The notes under the pieces were generated by a model. The model saw only the letters and a list, made by a program, of their open reading frames with translations. It did not search any database and was not told where the DNA came from. The translations under genes were made by a program, and so were the position numbers. A stretch of 48,170 nt of DNA. Origin: Acidobacteriota bacterium. Its GTDB lineage: Bacteria > Acidobacteriota > Terriglobia > Terriglobales > Acidobacteriaceae. This document shows positions 32,256 to 41,400 of this stretch, piece after piece (within the stretch, counting starts at the first letter, position 1; every line of letters begins with the position of its first letter). The stretch lies in NCBI GenBank assembly GCA_018268775.1, contig JAFDVV010000019.1:220483-268652 (forward strand). The letters are read 5' to 3'.

Positions 32256-32309
32256 CCGTGTTATCGCCGTGAAAGGGCGGTGTCCTGGGCCGGGCTAGAC
32301 GACGGGGAC
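32235..32309 (-). tRNA. tRNA-Glu (anticodon TTC)
   Basis: A 75-base cloverleaf on the minus strand: acceptor GTCCCCG / CGGGGAC, D-arm GTCTAGCCCGGCCCAGGAC, anticodon loop CTTTCAC with TTC, T-arm GGGTTCAAATCCC, discriminator G, followed by an encoded CCA (32232-32234). It is the integration target. Confidence 0.97.
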
Positions 32310-32390
32310 GCGTGTAAGATACGAGTGCATAGGAACTTGCATCCTTTCTTCACGCTATCAACATCGTTGTGGGAGTGTCAAAAACCGCTC

Positions 32391-33134
32391 ATGATTCCCG
32401 CCAGTCTTGAAGCCAAAACAACGGAGACAGATGGGCGTACCGCGGTGCCTGCGCGAGGTTATAAGTATCTGGATCTCTTGACGACAGCCTTTGTTGTCAT
32501 TCTCCTCGTGTCCAACCTCGTCGCGCAAAAGGTATGTCTTATTGGGCCATTTGCGATTAACGGGGCTATCCTGTTGTTTCCAGTGACCTACATCTTTGGC
32601 GACGTCTTTACGGAGGTTTATGGTTTTGCGGCTTCCAGACGCGCCATCTGGCTGGGCTTCTTTGGGACGGCGCTCCTTTATCTGATGGGCGCTATTACGA
32701 TTGCGCTTCCTCCGGCACCCGATTGGCCCAATCAACGCGCGTTTGCAGTGGTGTTCGGCTTCATCCCGAGAATACTCGCCGCCAGTCTGTTCGCATTTCT
32801 TGCCGGTGAGTTTGCCAACTCATACACAATGGCGAGGCTTAAGCTTTTAACCAGCGGGAGTAAGCTCTGGACCCGGACGATCGGGTCGACGGTGGTAGGC
32901 CAAGCTGTTGATACGACACTTGTCGTATTACTGACCTTCTGGGGAACCGTCCCTTTGAAGGTTATGGGTAACATGATCGTTACAAGTTACGTGCTCAAGG
33001 TTGCATACGAGGTGCTGGCGACACCTCTGACCTACCTTGTCATCAACTGGTTGAAGCGGACTGAGCATGCAGATGCCTTCGATTGGCATGAAAGCTTCAG
33101 TCCTTTTGCTCTGCGTAATCCTGAGCGGTCTTGA
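32391..33134 (+). CDS. yhhQ: Queuosine precursor transporter (YhhQ/VUT family)
   Basis: A 247-residue inner-membrane protein with about six helices. The family phrases are LLTTAFVVILLVSNLVAQKV, LLFPVTYIFGDVFTEVYGFAASRRAIWLGF and TRTIGSTVVGQAVDTTLVVLLTFWG, the conserved core of YhhQ (DUF165) proteins that import queuosine precursors. The ATG is used; an in-frame TTG eight codons upstream is possible, and no strong ribosome site precedes either. It is the first backbone gene beyond the tRNA. Confidence 0.93.
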   Translation: MIPASLEAKTTETDGRTAVPARGYKYLDLLTTAFVVILLVSNLVAQKVCLIGPFAINGAILLFPVTYIFGDVFTEVYGFAASRRAIWLGFFGTALLYLMGAITIALPPAPDWPNQRAFAVVFGFIPRILAASLFAFLAGEFANSYTMARLKLLTSGSKLWTRTIGSTVVGQAVDTTLVVLLTFWGTVPLKVMGNMIVTSYVLKVAYEVLATPLTYLVINWLKRTEHADAFDWHESFSPFALRNPERS

Positions 33135-33301
33135 AAGTCATTTTTGCGAACCGTTCCCACAAAACAAAGCATCTAAAAGCCGAACCCACGTTTAGAAGTT
33201 GTGTTCCTGAATAATTTCGAGAATCCTGTGCTGCATGCTTCCGTCCAATCCACTCAGAGACAGCCAACAGGTTTGTATGTTTTGAAGGAGATGTTCCTTA
33301 G

Positions 33302-34393
33302 ATGAATTCCAACGGTGTCCTTATAAAACTTCCGGTGATTGCCTGCGCCGCCTTCGTCGTTCTGCTTTCCGGATGCAATCGCCAGGCCGCCGCGCCTGCA
33401 CAAGCGCCACAGGCGATGCCTGTGAAGGTGTCCCAAGTCACGCTCTCGCCCGTTGCCAGCGCGGATACGTACGTTTCGACGATTAAGGGAAGGCGCTCGG
33501 CCACAATGCAACCGCAGGTCGACGGCAACATTACCCGTATCCTGGTGAAATCGGGAGACGTCGTAAAGGCCGGACAATTGTTGATGCAGATCGACCCGCT
33601 CAAGCAGGCCGCGGCGGTGCAGTCGCAGCAGGGGACGCAGGCGCAGAAGAAAGCACTCTACGATTACAACAAGATTCAGGTAGATCGACAGCGCAAGTTG
33701 TATGAGGCGGGGGTCGTCTCGCGCGATGCCTTCGACCAGGCGACCCAGGCATTTGAAAACTCCAAAGCCGACTATGAGGCGAACGCAGCGCTGACCGATA
33801 CGCAGAAGCAGCAGCTTGCTTACTTCCAGATTCGTGCCCCCTTCTCGGGTATCGTCGGAGATATTCCCGTCCACGTTGGCGACTATGTTTCATCGAGCAC
33901 GGTTCTGACCACTGTCGACGAGAATATCGACCTCGAAGCGTACATCTACGTGCCCACCGACCGGGCCTCGCAGATACGTACAGGGCTGCCTGTCGAGATT
34001 GTCGACAGTGACGGCAACACTGTTGCGAAGACGGCGATCAACTTCCTCTCGCCGCAGGTTGACAATGGACTGCAGAGCATCCTTGCAAAGGCCCCTATTC
34101 CGCGTGGCGCGAAGCTTCGGACGGAGCAGTTGGTCAAGGCACGGGTTACGTGGAACACGAATCCGGCTCCCGTAGTACCTGTTCTTGCCGTGACCCGAGT
34201 TGGCGGACAGGCGTTTGTTTTCATAGCAGCCGAGAAAGAAGGGAAGTACTCTGCCCACCAGATTCCTGTGACTCTAGGCGAAACGGTCGGCAATTCTTAC
34301 CCGGTATTGCAAGGATTGAATCCTGGAGACAAAGTGATTGTTTCGGGCCTTCAGTTCCTGCAAGAGGGCGTTCCTGTTCAGCCGATGGGCTAG
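33302..34393 (+). CDS. RND membrane fusion protein (AcrA/MexA type)
   Basis: A 363-residue lipoprotein adaptor with lipobox LLSGC (Cys25). It has the HlyD pattern: TMQPQVDGNITRILVKSGDVVKAGQLLMQIDP, an alpha hairpin (about 100-155, LYDYNKIQVDRQRKLYEAGVVSRDAFDQA), the second lipoyl half FQIRAPFSGIVGDIPVHVGDYVSS, and C-terminal barrel domains. It forms a drug-type efflux pump with the next gene, 97 bp downstream. GGAG lies 11 bp before the ATG. Confidence 0.93.
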   Translation: MNSNGVLIKLPVIACAAFVVLLSGCNRQAAAPAQAPQAMPVKVSQVTLSPVASADTYVSTIKGRRSATMQPQVDGNITRILVKSGDVVKAGQLLMQIDPLKQAAAVQSQQGTQAQKKALYDYNKIQVDRQRKLYEAGVVSRDAFDQATQAFENSKADYEANAALTDTQKQQLAYFQIRAPFSGIVGDIPVHVGDYVSSSTVLTTVDENIDLEAYIYVPTDRASQIRTGLPVEIVDSDGNTVAKTAINFLSPQVDNGLQSILAKAPIPRGAKLRTEQLVKARVTWNTNPAPVVPVLAVTRVGGQAFVFIAAEKEGKYSAHQIPVTLGETVGNSYPVLQGLNPGDKVIVSGLQFLQEGVPVQPMG

Positions 34394-34490
34394 ACGGAGA
34401 ACGCAGTCCAGTTTTTCGATTGGGCGCGATCGTCGCGCCGGTTGAGATCGATGCACGACCCCGGAGCCAGCGCCCGGTCAGAGGTTCATC

Positions 34491-37400
34491 TTGGTAGATT
34501 TTTTCATTCGGCGTCCAATCTTCGCCACGGTCTGCGCACTGCTTATTGTGCTTGCCGGTGCGGTCGTTATTCCGAGCCTTCCCATCTCGCTTTACCCGCA
34601 ACTGGCCCCGCCGCAGGTTGTTGTCACCAGCAATTACATCGGCGCCAATTCGCAGATCGTTGAATCGGCCGTGACGATTCCGCTGGAGACCGCCATCAAT
34701 GGTGTCGAAGGCATGCGGTACATGAGCTCGACCAGCTCAAACGACGGTACGTCAGCCATTACGATTACATTTCGTACCGGCTACGATCTTTCCATCGCCG
34801 CGGTCGACGTGCAGAACCGCGTCGCTTCGGCCCAGGGACGTCTGCCGGCAGCGGTAAACTCTACCGGCATCACCATTACGAAGGCGAACAGCAACTTCGT
34901 GTTCGCCGGCGGCTTCTTCTCGCGCGATGGCCGCTATTCGCAGGAGTTCATCTCGAACTACCTAGACGTCTATGTCAAAGATGCGTTGAAGCGCGTTCCC
35001 GGTGTGGGCGATGTGCTGATCTTCGGTGAGCGCAAGTATGCGATGCGCATTTGGCTGGATCCGGCCAAGCTCGCAGCTCGCGGACTCACGGCTCTCGATG
35101 TGACGAGCGCGCTGTCTGAACAGAACGTGGAGGTTGCCGCCGGTCAACTCGGCAGACCTCCGGCGGACGACTCTCAGGTCTTTCAAATGGCTGTCCGCGT
35201 TGTCGGTCGTCTGTCCGATCCCAAAGAGTTCGAGAACATTATTCTCAAAAACGCTCCCAATAACGGCGGGCTTGTTCTTCTCAAGGATGTGGGGCGCGCT
35301 GAAGTGGGTGCCGAAAGCTACGACACCGACCTCAAATTCTCCGGTGGCGAGGCAGTAGGTCTTGGTGTGCAACAGCTATCGAACGCGAATGCGCTTGAGG
35401 TCGACCGCGAGTGCAAAGCCGTTCTGGCCAATCTGGCGAAGTCGTTTCCTCCGGGGCTTGAATATATCATTGCCTTCGATACGACTACCGTTGTTGGCGA
35501 CTCCATCAACGAAGTCGTTCATACGATCTTCGAAGCCATCGTTATTGTTATCATCGTCATCTTCCTGTTTTTGCAGGACTGGCGCGCGACGATCATTCCG
35601 GCAGTCACGATCCCCGTCTCTCTGATAGGCACGTTTGCCTTCATCAAGATGTTCGGGTTCTCGATCAACTCTCTCACCATGTTCGGTATCACTTTGGCGA
35701 CGGGCCTGGTGGTCGACGACGCCATCGTGGTCATCGAGAACGTTCAGCGCCATATTGCAGAAGAACATTGCGATAGCCATCGCGCCACATCCAGAGCAAT
35801 GGCTGAGGTCACCAGCGCGGTGATTGCGACTTCACTCGTGTTGATCTCGGTGTTTATTCCGGTCAGTTTTTTCCCCGGAACTACGGGCATTCTGTACAAA
35901 CAATTTTCGTTGACGATCGCCTTCTCGATCGCGATCTCGGCATTCAACGCATTGACGCTCTCACCGGCGTTGGCCGCTATTCTGCTCCGGCCCGAGCGCC
36001 ACCATGGTGGTCTGCTGGGTCTCTTTGAACATGGCTTGCAGAAGGTCATCAAGTGGTATGCCTATCTGGTCACTCACGTCGTAAAACTTCGCGCAGTGAT
36101 GCTTATGCTCTTCGTCGCAGGACTTGCGGCGACGGTGTACATGTACAACCACGTACCGACGGCATTCGTTCCTTCCGAGGACCAGAACTACTTCATCAAC
36201 GTGGTCCAGACCCCCCCGGGAGCGTCTCTTGCGTATACCGCCGAGGTTGCAGACCGCGCGTCCGCGATTATCCGTCAGAACGATGACGTCTTCGGTACTT
36301 TCTCCGTTATGGGCTTCTCCCTGACTGGCGGAAGTTCACCGAACTCGGGAATCATCTTCGCTCCGCTCAAGCCTATCGATGAGCGCATGAAGAAGGGCAA
36401 GGGGCACACTGCGCATGACATTGTCGCGGAGCTCGCTCCCAAGCTATTCCAGGTTCCAGGCGGCGTGATTGCGGCCTTTGAACCGCCCGCAATTCAAGGT
36501 ATTGGCTCGGTCGGCGGCTTCCAGTTCATGTTGCAGGACCAAGGCCGAAACTCCTTTGGCGATATCGACCGCGTTGCCCACAATATGGTTGCGCAAAGCC
36601 GCGACCCGAAGTCGGGGCTGGTGGGCCTCTACACGCCGTACACCTCGAACGACCCCCAGATGTTCGTGACCATCGACCGTGAAAAGGCAAAGGCCATAGG
36701 TGTACCGCTCGCGCAGATTACATCGGCACTGGGAACGTACATGGGATCGAGCTACGTCAACGACTTTGATTTCAACAACCGTTCCTACCGTGTCTACGTG
36801 CAGGCCGATCAGAACTTCCGCAAGACGTCACGCGATCTGCGTCAGTTCTACGTCCGCTCGAACAGCGGACAGATGATTCCGCTCGACAATCTTGTTTCGA
36901 TCAAGGAGACATCCGGACCGCAGGTCATCTATCACTACAATATCTTCCGCTCTGCAGAGATCGACGGAGCGGCTGCTCCCGGCCTCAGCTCCGGCCAGGG
37001 GCTCGAGAAGATGCAGGAGTTGTTCGAGAAGAACAAAATTCAGGGAATGATGTACTCCTGGACGGGGCTAGCGTTGGAGGAGGTTGAATCCGCCGGCAAG
37101 GCGATCGTCATCTTCGGCCTCGGCCTGCTTGTCGTATATCTCACTCTGTCGGCGCAATACGAAAGCTTTGTCCTGCCATTCATCATTCTGCTGGCTGTTC
37201 CGATGGCTGTTCTCGGAGCGCTGGGGCTTGTATCGGCCCGCGGTCTGGTTGATGACGTCTATGTGCAGATCGGGCTTGTGATGCTCATCGGCCTCTCAGC
37301 CAAAAACTCGATCCTTATCGTCGAGTTTGCCGAGCAGCAGGTTGAACATGGCAAGTCCGTAATCGACGCTGCGATCATTGCGGCGGAACTCCGGCTCCGG

Positions 37401-37673
37401 CCGATTCTGATGACGTCGATTGCGTTCATCCTGGGTGTGCTTCCGCTGTACTTCGCTTCGGGAGCAGGCGCGCTGGGACGTCACTCGGTTGGAACGGCCA
37501 TCGTAGGCGGCATGATTCTTTCCACCGTGTTGAATCTGTTCTTCATCCCGGTTCTTTACGTCATCGTGAAGGGGATTCTGGTCAAGCTTCGTTCGCGTCC
37601 GCGTCCGCGTCCCGATGGTTGCGATGACGACCCTGCGGCGCTTGAATCGCAGCAGATAACGGCGAATCAGTAG
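34491..37673 (+). CDS. RND multidrug efflux pump (AcrB type, HAE1 branch)
   Basis: A 1060-residue inner-membrane pump. Starts FFIRRPIFATVCALLIVLAG and LYPQLAPPQVVVTSNYIGA as in the hydrophobe-exporting HAE1 branch. The proton-relay aspartates are D409-D410 in TLATGLVVDDAIVVIENVQ, matching AcrB D407/D408. The later LIGLSAKNSILIVEFAEQ holds the relay lysine. It starts with TTG, with AGAGG seven bases upstream. No outer-membrane channel gene follows; a terminator does, so the pump must borrow a channel from elsewhere. Confidence 0.95.
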   Translation: MVDFFIRRPIFATVCALLIVLAGAVVIPSLPISLYPQLAPPQVVVTSNYIGANSQIVESAVTIPLETAINGVEGMRYMSSTSSNDGTSAITITFRTGYDLSIAAVDVQNRVASAQGRLPAAVNSTGITITKANSNFVFAGGFFSRDGRYSQEFISNYLDVYVKDALKRVPGVGDVLIFGERKYAMRIWLDPAKLAARGLTALDVTSALSEQNVEVAAGQLGRPPADDSQVFQMAVRVVGRLSDPKEFENIILKNAPNNGGLVLLKDVGRAEVGAESYDTDLKFSGGEAVGLGVQQLSNANALEVDRECKAVLANLAKSFPPGLEYIIAFDTTTVVGDSINEVVHTIFEAIVIVIIVIFLFLQDWRATIIPAVTIPVSLIGTFAFIKMFGFSINSLTMFGITLATGLVVDDAIVVIENVQRHIAEEHCDSHRATSRAMAEVTSAVIATSLVLISVFIPVSFFPGTTGILYKQFSLTIAFSIAISAFNALTLSPALAAILLRPERHHGGLLGLFEHGLQKVIKWYAYLVTHVVKLRAVMLMLFVAGLAATVYMYNHVPTAFVPSEDQNYFINVVQTPPGASLAYTAEVADRASAIIRQNDDVFGTFSVMGFSLTGGSSPNSGIIFAPLKPIDERMKKGKGHTAHDIVAELAPKLFQVPGGVIAAFEPPAIQGIGSVGGFQFMLQDQGRNSFGDIDRVAHNMVAQSRDPKSGLVGLYTPYTSNDPQMFVTIDREKAKAIGVPLAQITSALGTYMGSSYVNDFDFNNRSYRVYVQADQNFRKTSRDLRQFYVRSNSGQMIPLDNLVSIKETSGPQVIYHYNIFRSAEIDGAAAPGLSSGQGLEKMQELFEKNKIQGMMYSWTGLALEEVESAGKAIVIFGLGLLVVYLTLSAQYESFVLPFIILLAVPMAVLGALGLVSARGLVDDVYVQIGLVMLIGLSAKNSILIVEFAEQQVEHGKSVIDAAIIAAELRLRPILMTSIAFILGVLPLYFASGAGALGRHSVGTAIVGGMILSTVLNLFFIPVLYVIVKGILVKLRSRPRPRPDGCDDDPAALESQQITANQ

Positions 37674-37677
37674 GTGG

Positions 37678-37718
37678 GATGCAGGCGGGAATCTCCAAAT
37701 TCCGCCTGCATCTTTATT
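37678..37718 (+). terminator. Rho-independent terminator after the RND pump gene
   Basis: A perfect 11-bp stem (gatgcaggcgg / ccgcctgcatc) with a 13-base loop, followed by tttatt. It begins four bases after the pump stop codon. Confidence 0.8.
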
Positions 37719-37793
37719 CGCTGTAGGTGAATAATCATTCGTGTTGACGCCGGTTTTTGCGGCCTCCTACCATTGAGGCACAGAGGTGCTCGC

Positions 37794-38675
37794 ATGAATG
37801 CTCAACCAATTGAGTTTGCCAGCGCCATTCCTTCGGTTCAACCGCGCCGCCCTACATATCTCATGTGCTCGCCGAAGTTCTACGATGTTGCCTACGTCAT
37901 CAATCCGTGGATGGTCGGCAATCTGCATGCATCATCGCGCATGCTGGCGAAGGTGCAATGGGAGCGCCTTTACGCCACCCTCTCGGCGATCGCCAACATC
38001 GAGCTGGTCGAGCCGAGAGCAGGTTCACCCGACATGGTCTTCACGGCCAACGCCGGTCTTGAACACGAAGGCATTGTTGTCCCAAGCCGCTTCTCCCACC
38101 CTGAGCGTCGGGCCGAAGAGCAGTGTTTCCGTCGCTGGTTTCACGAAGCAGGCTATGAAGTTGTCGAACTCCCCAAAGGGATTTTCTTTGAAGGCGAAGG
38201 CGACGCTCTGTTCTCAACGGACGGTTCTCGACTTTGGGCAGGCTATGGCCCCCGCACATCGTATGAAAGCCACAGGTATCTTGCACGAACCTGGGATGTT
38301 GAGGTCTACTCGTTGCATCTCATCGATCAGCGCTTTTACCACCTCGATACCTGTTTTGCCACGCTGGTTGGCGGCTTCGTTTTGTACTACCCAAATGCCT
38401 TTGACGCCGCTTCGAACGCACAAATTGAAGCGGCGTATCCCAGGGAGCGGCGCATTGCCGTGTCGGAAGCCGATGCCATTCGTTTCGCATGCAACGCAAT
38501 CAATGTAGCTGACACAGTTGTTCTCAATTGCGCCAGCAGACAGCTTACGCACTCGCTGGAGTCCGCGGGCTTCCAGGTGATCGGAGTCAGTCTCACAGAG
38601 TTCTTGAAAGCTGGCGGTGCCGCTAAATGCCTCGTTATGAATATCGAGTCATCGGCAATGAATGCCTCTTCATAA
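37794..38675 (+). CDS. Dimethylargininase/amidinotransferase-like enzyme (guanidino-group-modifying superfamily)
   Basis: A 293-residue enzyme of the pentein fold. Active-site features are D80 (PDMVFTANAG), the FFEGEGDAL box (about 131-139), H183 (FYHLDTCF) and the nucleophile C279 (GGAAKCLVMNI). This set acts on arginine-like guanidino groups, as in dimethylarginine hydrolases, arginine deiminases and amidinotransferases. Which substrate is used cannot be told. The ATG at 37794 follows CAGAGG. It is convergent with ligD, 16 bp away. Confidence 0.85.
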   Translation: MNAQPIEFASAIPSVQPRRPTYLMCSPKFYDVAYVINPWMVGNLHASSRMLAKVQWERLYATLSAIANIELVEPRAGSPDMVFTANAGLEHEGIVVPSRFSHPERRAEEQCFRRWFHEAGYEVVELPKGIFFEGEGDALFSTDGSRLWAGYGPRTSYESHRYLARTWDVEVYSLHLIDQRFYHLDTCFATLVGGFVLYYPNAFDAASNAQIEAAYPRERRIAVSEADAIRFACNAINVADTVVLNCASRQLTHSLESAGFQVIGVSLTEFLKAGGAAKCLVMNIESSAMNASS

Positions 38676-38691
38676 TGCGCGTTCCATTCGG

Positions 38692-41370
38692 TCAGATGCG
38701 TAATTCCTGCTGTAGATCGCTCATGCCCTGCCAGGGATCTTTCGATAGGCGAATTTTCCAATCGTCGAAGTCGACGACACGAAAGACAGGCCGCGATTCA
38801 GAGCGCTTCAACTCCGTCCAACTGAGCGGCATCGACACCGCGGCTCCGGGCCGAGCTCGTGGTGAATACGCGGCAACGGATGTTGCTTCGCGTTCGTTGC
38901 GCAAAAAGTCCAGGTAGATCTTTCCCTTGCGCGCTGACTTTGTCATCTTTGTTAGATAACGATGTGGGGCGGTCTTTTCCATCGACACAGCCAAGCTGCG
39001 AGCGAACCCCTTGACTTCGGTCCAGGAGTGGTGCGGCTCAATGGGAGCGACGACATGCAATCCCTTTCCTCCGGTCGCCTTTACGAAACTTTCCAGTCCA
39101 AGTTCCTTCAGCCGGGCCCGCACTTCTTCTGCGCCCGTCTTCACCGCTCGCCACTCAAGGTCTTCATCGGGATCGAGGTCGAATACGAGACGATCAGGAC
39201 GCTCCAGACTGTGGCTCTGTGAACCCCATGGATGAAGTTCAAGCACCCCAAGTTGCGCAAGGCCGGCGAGCGCTTCAGGCGTGTCCACCTGGATGTATCG
39301 CTCAACAACTCCCGTCTTCCTGTTCGGCACATCTACTGCTGTAAGGTTCTCAGGGAGTGTTTTATTCAAATGTTTCTGGAAGAAGGATGGTTTGCCAACT
39401 CCGTCTGGACAGCGCACGAGGCTTACGGGACGCCCAACAATATATGGCAGAAGCCACTTCGCAACGCTCCAGTAGTAGTCGGCAAGCATCTGCTTGGTCA
39501 TGCCGGAACTGGCGTCCAGCACCTTATCCGAATGCGTAAGCCTCACAGGAGCATGCTCGTTGGAGTTGTTGTCGCGAGCTGCTTTAGTTATTTTGATCCG
39601 CGTATCGGCGCGCGAACTCCTCGGCCCAATCGAACGATCCGGCTCTTCGCGTACGACGTCTTTCGCGGTTTTGTCTTCGCGAATCCCCAGAAACGCTGCT
39701 TGTCGAACGAGGTTGTCCGCTGTCCACGTAGCAAAGCGGGCCTGGACAACCAGTTCAGGTTGAGTCCATAGTGCTCCTTTGCGCGCCTCGGCAGGCAAGG
39801 ACGCAAAAGGGCTTTCGGCTTGCATGAGCGTATCGAGCTTGTCTCTCAGAGCCTTATGTGTCGTTTGAGTAAAGCCGGTACCGGTGCGTCCGGCATAGAT
39901 AAGCTGATCTCCTTCGAAGTAGCCGAGCAAAAGTGCACCCACGCCATAAATGCCGTTTGTAGGGAGCGTGTATCCCCCAACCACGAACTCCTGTTCGTGA
40001 AGACACTTTGTCTTGATCCAATCGGTCGTGCGGCCCGATCGATAGCTTGCAGCATCTCGCTTCGACACGATCCCTTCAGCCTGCAGCTTACATGCCTCGC
40101 GCAGCAGTGCTGCCCCGCCTGTTTCAATATGTTCGCTAAACTGGATCTGGCGCAAGTCCACGCTGTGCAGTATCTCCGCAAGCATCTGCTTGCGGGCTTT
40201 CAATGCAAGCCCTCGCGTATTACGGCCATTGGCATGAAGAAGATCGAAGGCGAAGTAGGTAAGGGAATCGCCGGCCGTCTCCTGCATCGACACCTGAAGA
40301 TCGGCAAAGCTCGTCGTTCCATTCGGAGCTACGACAACCAGTTCACCGTCAAGCGTCGCACTTTCGACAGGCAGCTTCGCAATTGCTCGCGCGACGGATG
40401 GCATGCGTTTTGTCCAGTCAAGCCCGGTACGGGTAAATATTTGTACACTCTCGCCGTCCTTGCGCACCTGCATTCTGTAGCCATCCAGTTTCAGCTCATG
40501 CAGCCAGCCTTTTGCCGACGGCGGCACTTCCGCCATCGTGGCAAGCTGTGGAGATATAAAGCCGGGTTGTGTTTCCTTCGGAAGGCCCTTCAGCCACTGC
40601 GTCAAGTCGATATATGAACCAAACTCATCCGAAGTACTCCCCTTGCGAGCCCATGCTTTGGCTGCCGAGTTCGTCTTGTTCGAGTTCCACACATGGTCTT
40701 CGTCGTGCGCTATCTCTTCCATCGTGCGGTTTGTAACAACACTTTTTGCAGCAGACTCGGTGATGGGAACATCGTCTTCGCTTGTTTCGAATTCATCGTG
40801 TTCTTTGATGAGTAGCCAGTTGGGCTTCTTTTCCTTAGCCCATTTGCTGCCCATGCGAATCAGCGCCCACTTGCCTTTCAATTTCGCGCCGTGCAGGATG
40901 AACTTCAGGTTCCCATCTCGCAGGCCTGCGTCCACATCGGGATAGGCGGCCTGTGGTTCCCATGTCCCCTGGTCCCACAACATCACAGTGCCACCGCCAT
41001 ATTGTCCTTTTGGGATGGTGCCCTCAAAGCCGCCGTATTCGATCGGGTGGTCTTCCACCTGAACAGCCAAACGCTTGTCTCCGGTGAAGTAACTTGGGCC
41101 TTTGGCGACGGCCCAACTCTTTAGAACACCATTCCATCCCAGCCGAAAGTCATAATGAAGGTGCGAGGCTGCATGTTTCTGTACGCAGAAGGGAAGCCCT
41201 GTTGTGGAAGGTGCGTCTTTCCTTCCGCTTGGCTCTTCCGTGATGTTGAAGTCGCGCATCGAGCGATAGCGCGCTAATTGCTCATCGACCGCGTCAGCAG
41301 CAGAAGGCTTTTTCCTGCGAGTCGCTTTCACCGGCTTCTCCTTGCCCGGTGTCTTTTTCGCTCCAGCCAT
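38692..41370 (-). CDS. ligD: Multifunctional NHEJ DNA ligase LigD (phosphoesterase-ligase-polymerase)
   Basis: An 892-residue three-domain enzyme. The 3'-phosphoesterase domain (about 40-210) has KHAASHLHYDFRLG and VEDHP. The ATP-dependent ligase domain (about 265-580) has the nucleophile lysine K294 in ELKLDGYR. The primase-polymerase domain (about 610-890) has the acidic motif VFDLDPD and a later TGGKGLHVV. The order PE-Lig-Pol is that of Pseudomonas LigD, not mycobacteria. It repairs double-strand breaks with Ku, whose gene lies 30 bp upstream in the same operon. Confidence 0.97.
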   Translation of the reverse strand: MAGAKKTPGKEKPVKATRRKKPSAADAVDEQLARYRSMRDFNITEEPSGRKDAPSTTGLPFCVQKHAASHLHYDFRLGWNGVLKSWAVAKGPSYFTGDKRLAVQVEDHPIEYGGFEGTIPKGQYGGGTVMLWDQGTWEPQAAYPDVDAGLRDGNLKFILHGAKLKGKWALIRMGSKWAKEKKPNWLLIKEHDEFETSEDDVPITESAAKSVVTNRTMEEIAHDEDHVWNSNKTNSAAKAWARKGSTSDEFGSYIDLTQWLKGLPKETQPGFISPQLATMAEVPPSAKGWLHELKLDGYRMQVRKDGESVQIFTRTGLDWTKRMPSVARAIAKLPVESATLDGELVVVAPNGTTSFADLQVSMQETAGDSLTYFAFDLLHANGRNTRGLALKARKQMLAEILHSVDLRQIQFSEHIETGGAALLREACKLQAEGIVSKRDAASYRSGRTTDWIKTKCLHEQEFVVGGYTLPTNGIYGVGALLLGYFEGDQLIYAGRTGTGFTQTTHKALRDKLDTLMQAESPFASLPAEARKGALWTQPELVVQARFATWTADNLVRQAAFLGIREDKTAKDVVREEPDRSIGPRSSRADTRIKITKAARDNNSNEHAPVRLTHSDKVLDASSGMTKQMLADYYWSVAKWLLPYIVGRPVSLVRCPDGVGKPSFFQKHLNKTLPENLTAVDVPNRKTGVVERYIQVDTPEALAGLAQLGVLELHPWGSQSHSLERPDRLVFDLDPDEDLEWRAVKTGAEEVRARLKELGLESFVKATGGKGLHVVAPIEPHHSWTEVKGFARSLAVSMEKTAPHRYLTKMTKSARKGKIYLDFLRNEREATSVAAYSPRARPGAAVSMPLSWTELKRSESRPVFRVVDFDDWKIRLSKDPWQGMSDLQQELRI

Positions 41371-41400
41371 CGCATCCCTCGCTGTAAATGGAGAAATGCG

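Larger units (their letters stand above)
1..32260. mobile_element. Integrative and conjugative element in tRNA-Glu (left end outside window)
   Basis: The segment carries a tyrosine integrase and excisionase-like gene next to a tRNA 3' end, a full set of type IV secretion genes, a MobF relaxase, a coupling protein, relaxosome-type DNA-binding proteins, ssb, ardC, a ParB-like gene, and metal and metalloid resistance cargo. The integrase stop lies about 70 bp from the CCA end of tRNA-Glu, and the tRNA points its 3' end toward the element, the usual layout for tRNA-targeted ICEs. The right boundary is placed within the 3' part of the tRNA. The other att copy is not visible, so the element must continue beyond position 1. 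Calling it conjugative is inference from gene content. Confidence 0.88.

Noticed and set aside
32223..32390. Extension of the yhhQ frame through the tRNA
   Set aside because: A protein-coding start within or before the tRNA-Glu gene is implausible; the family N-terminus begins near 32391.
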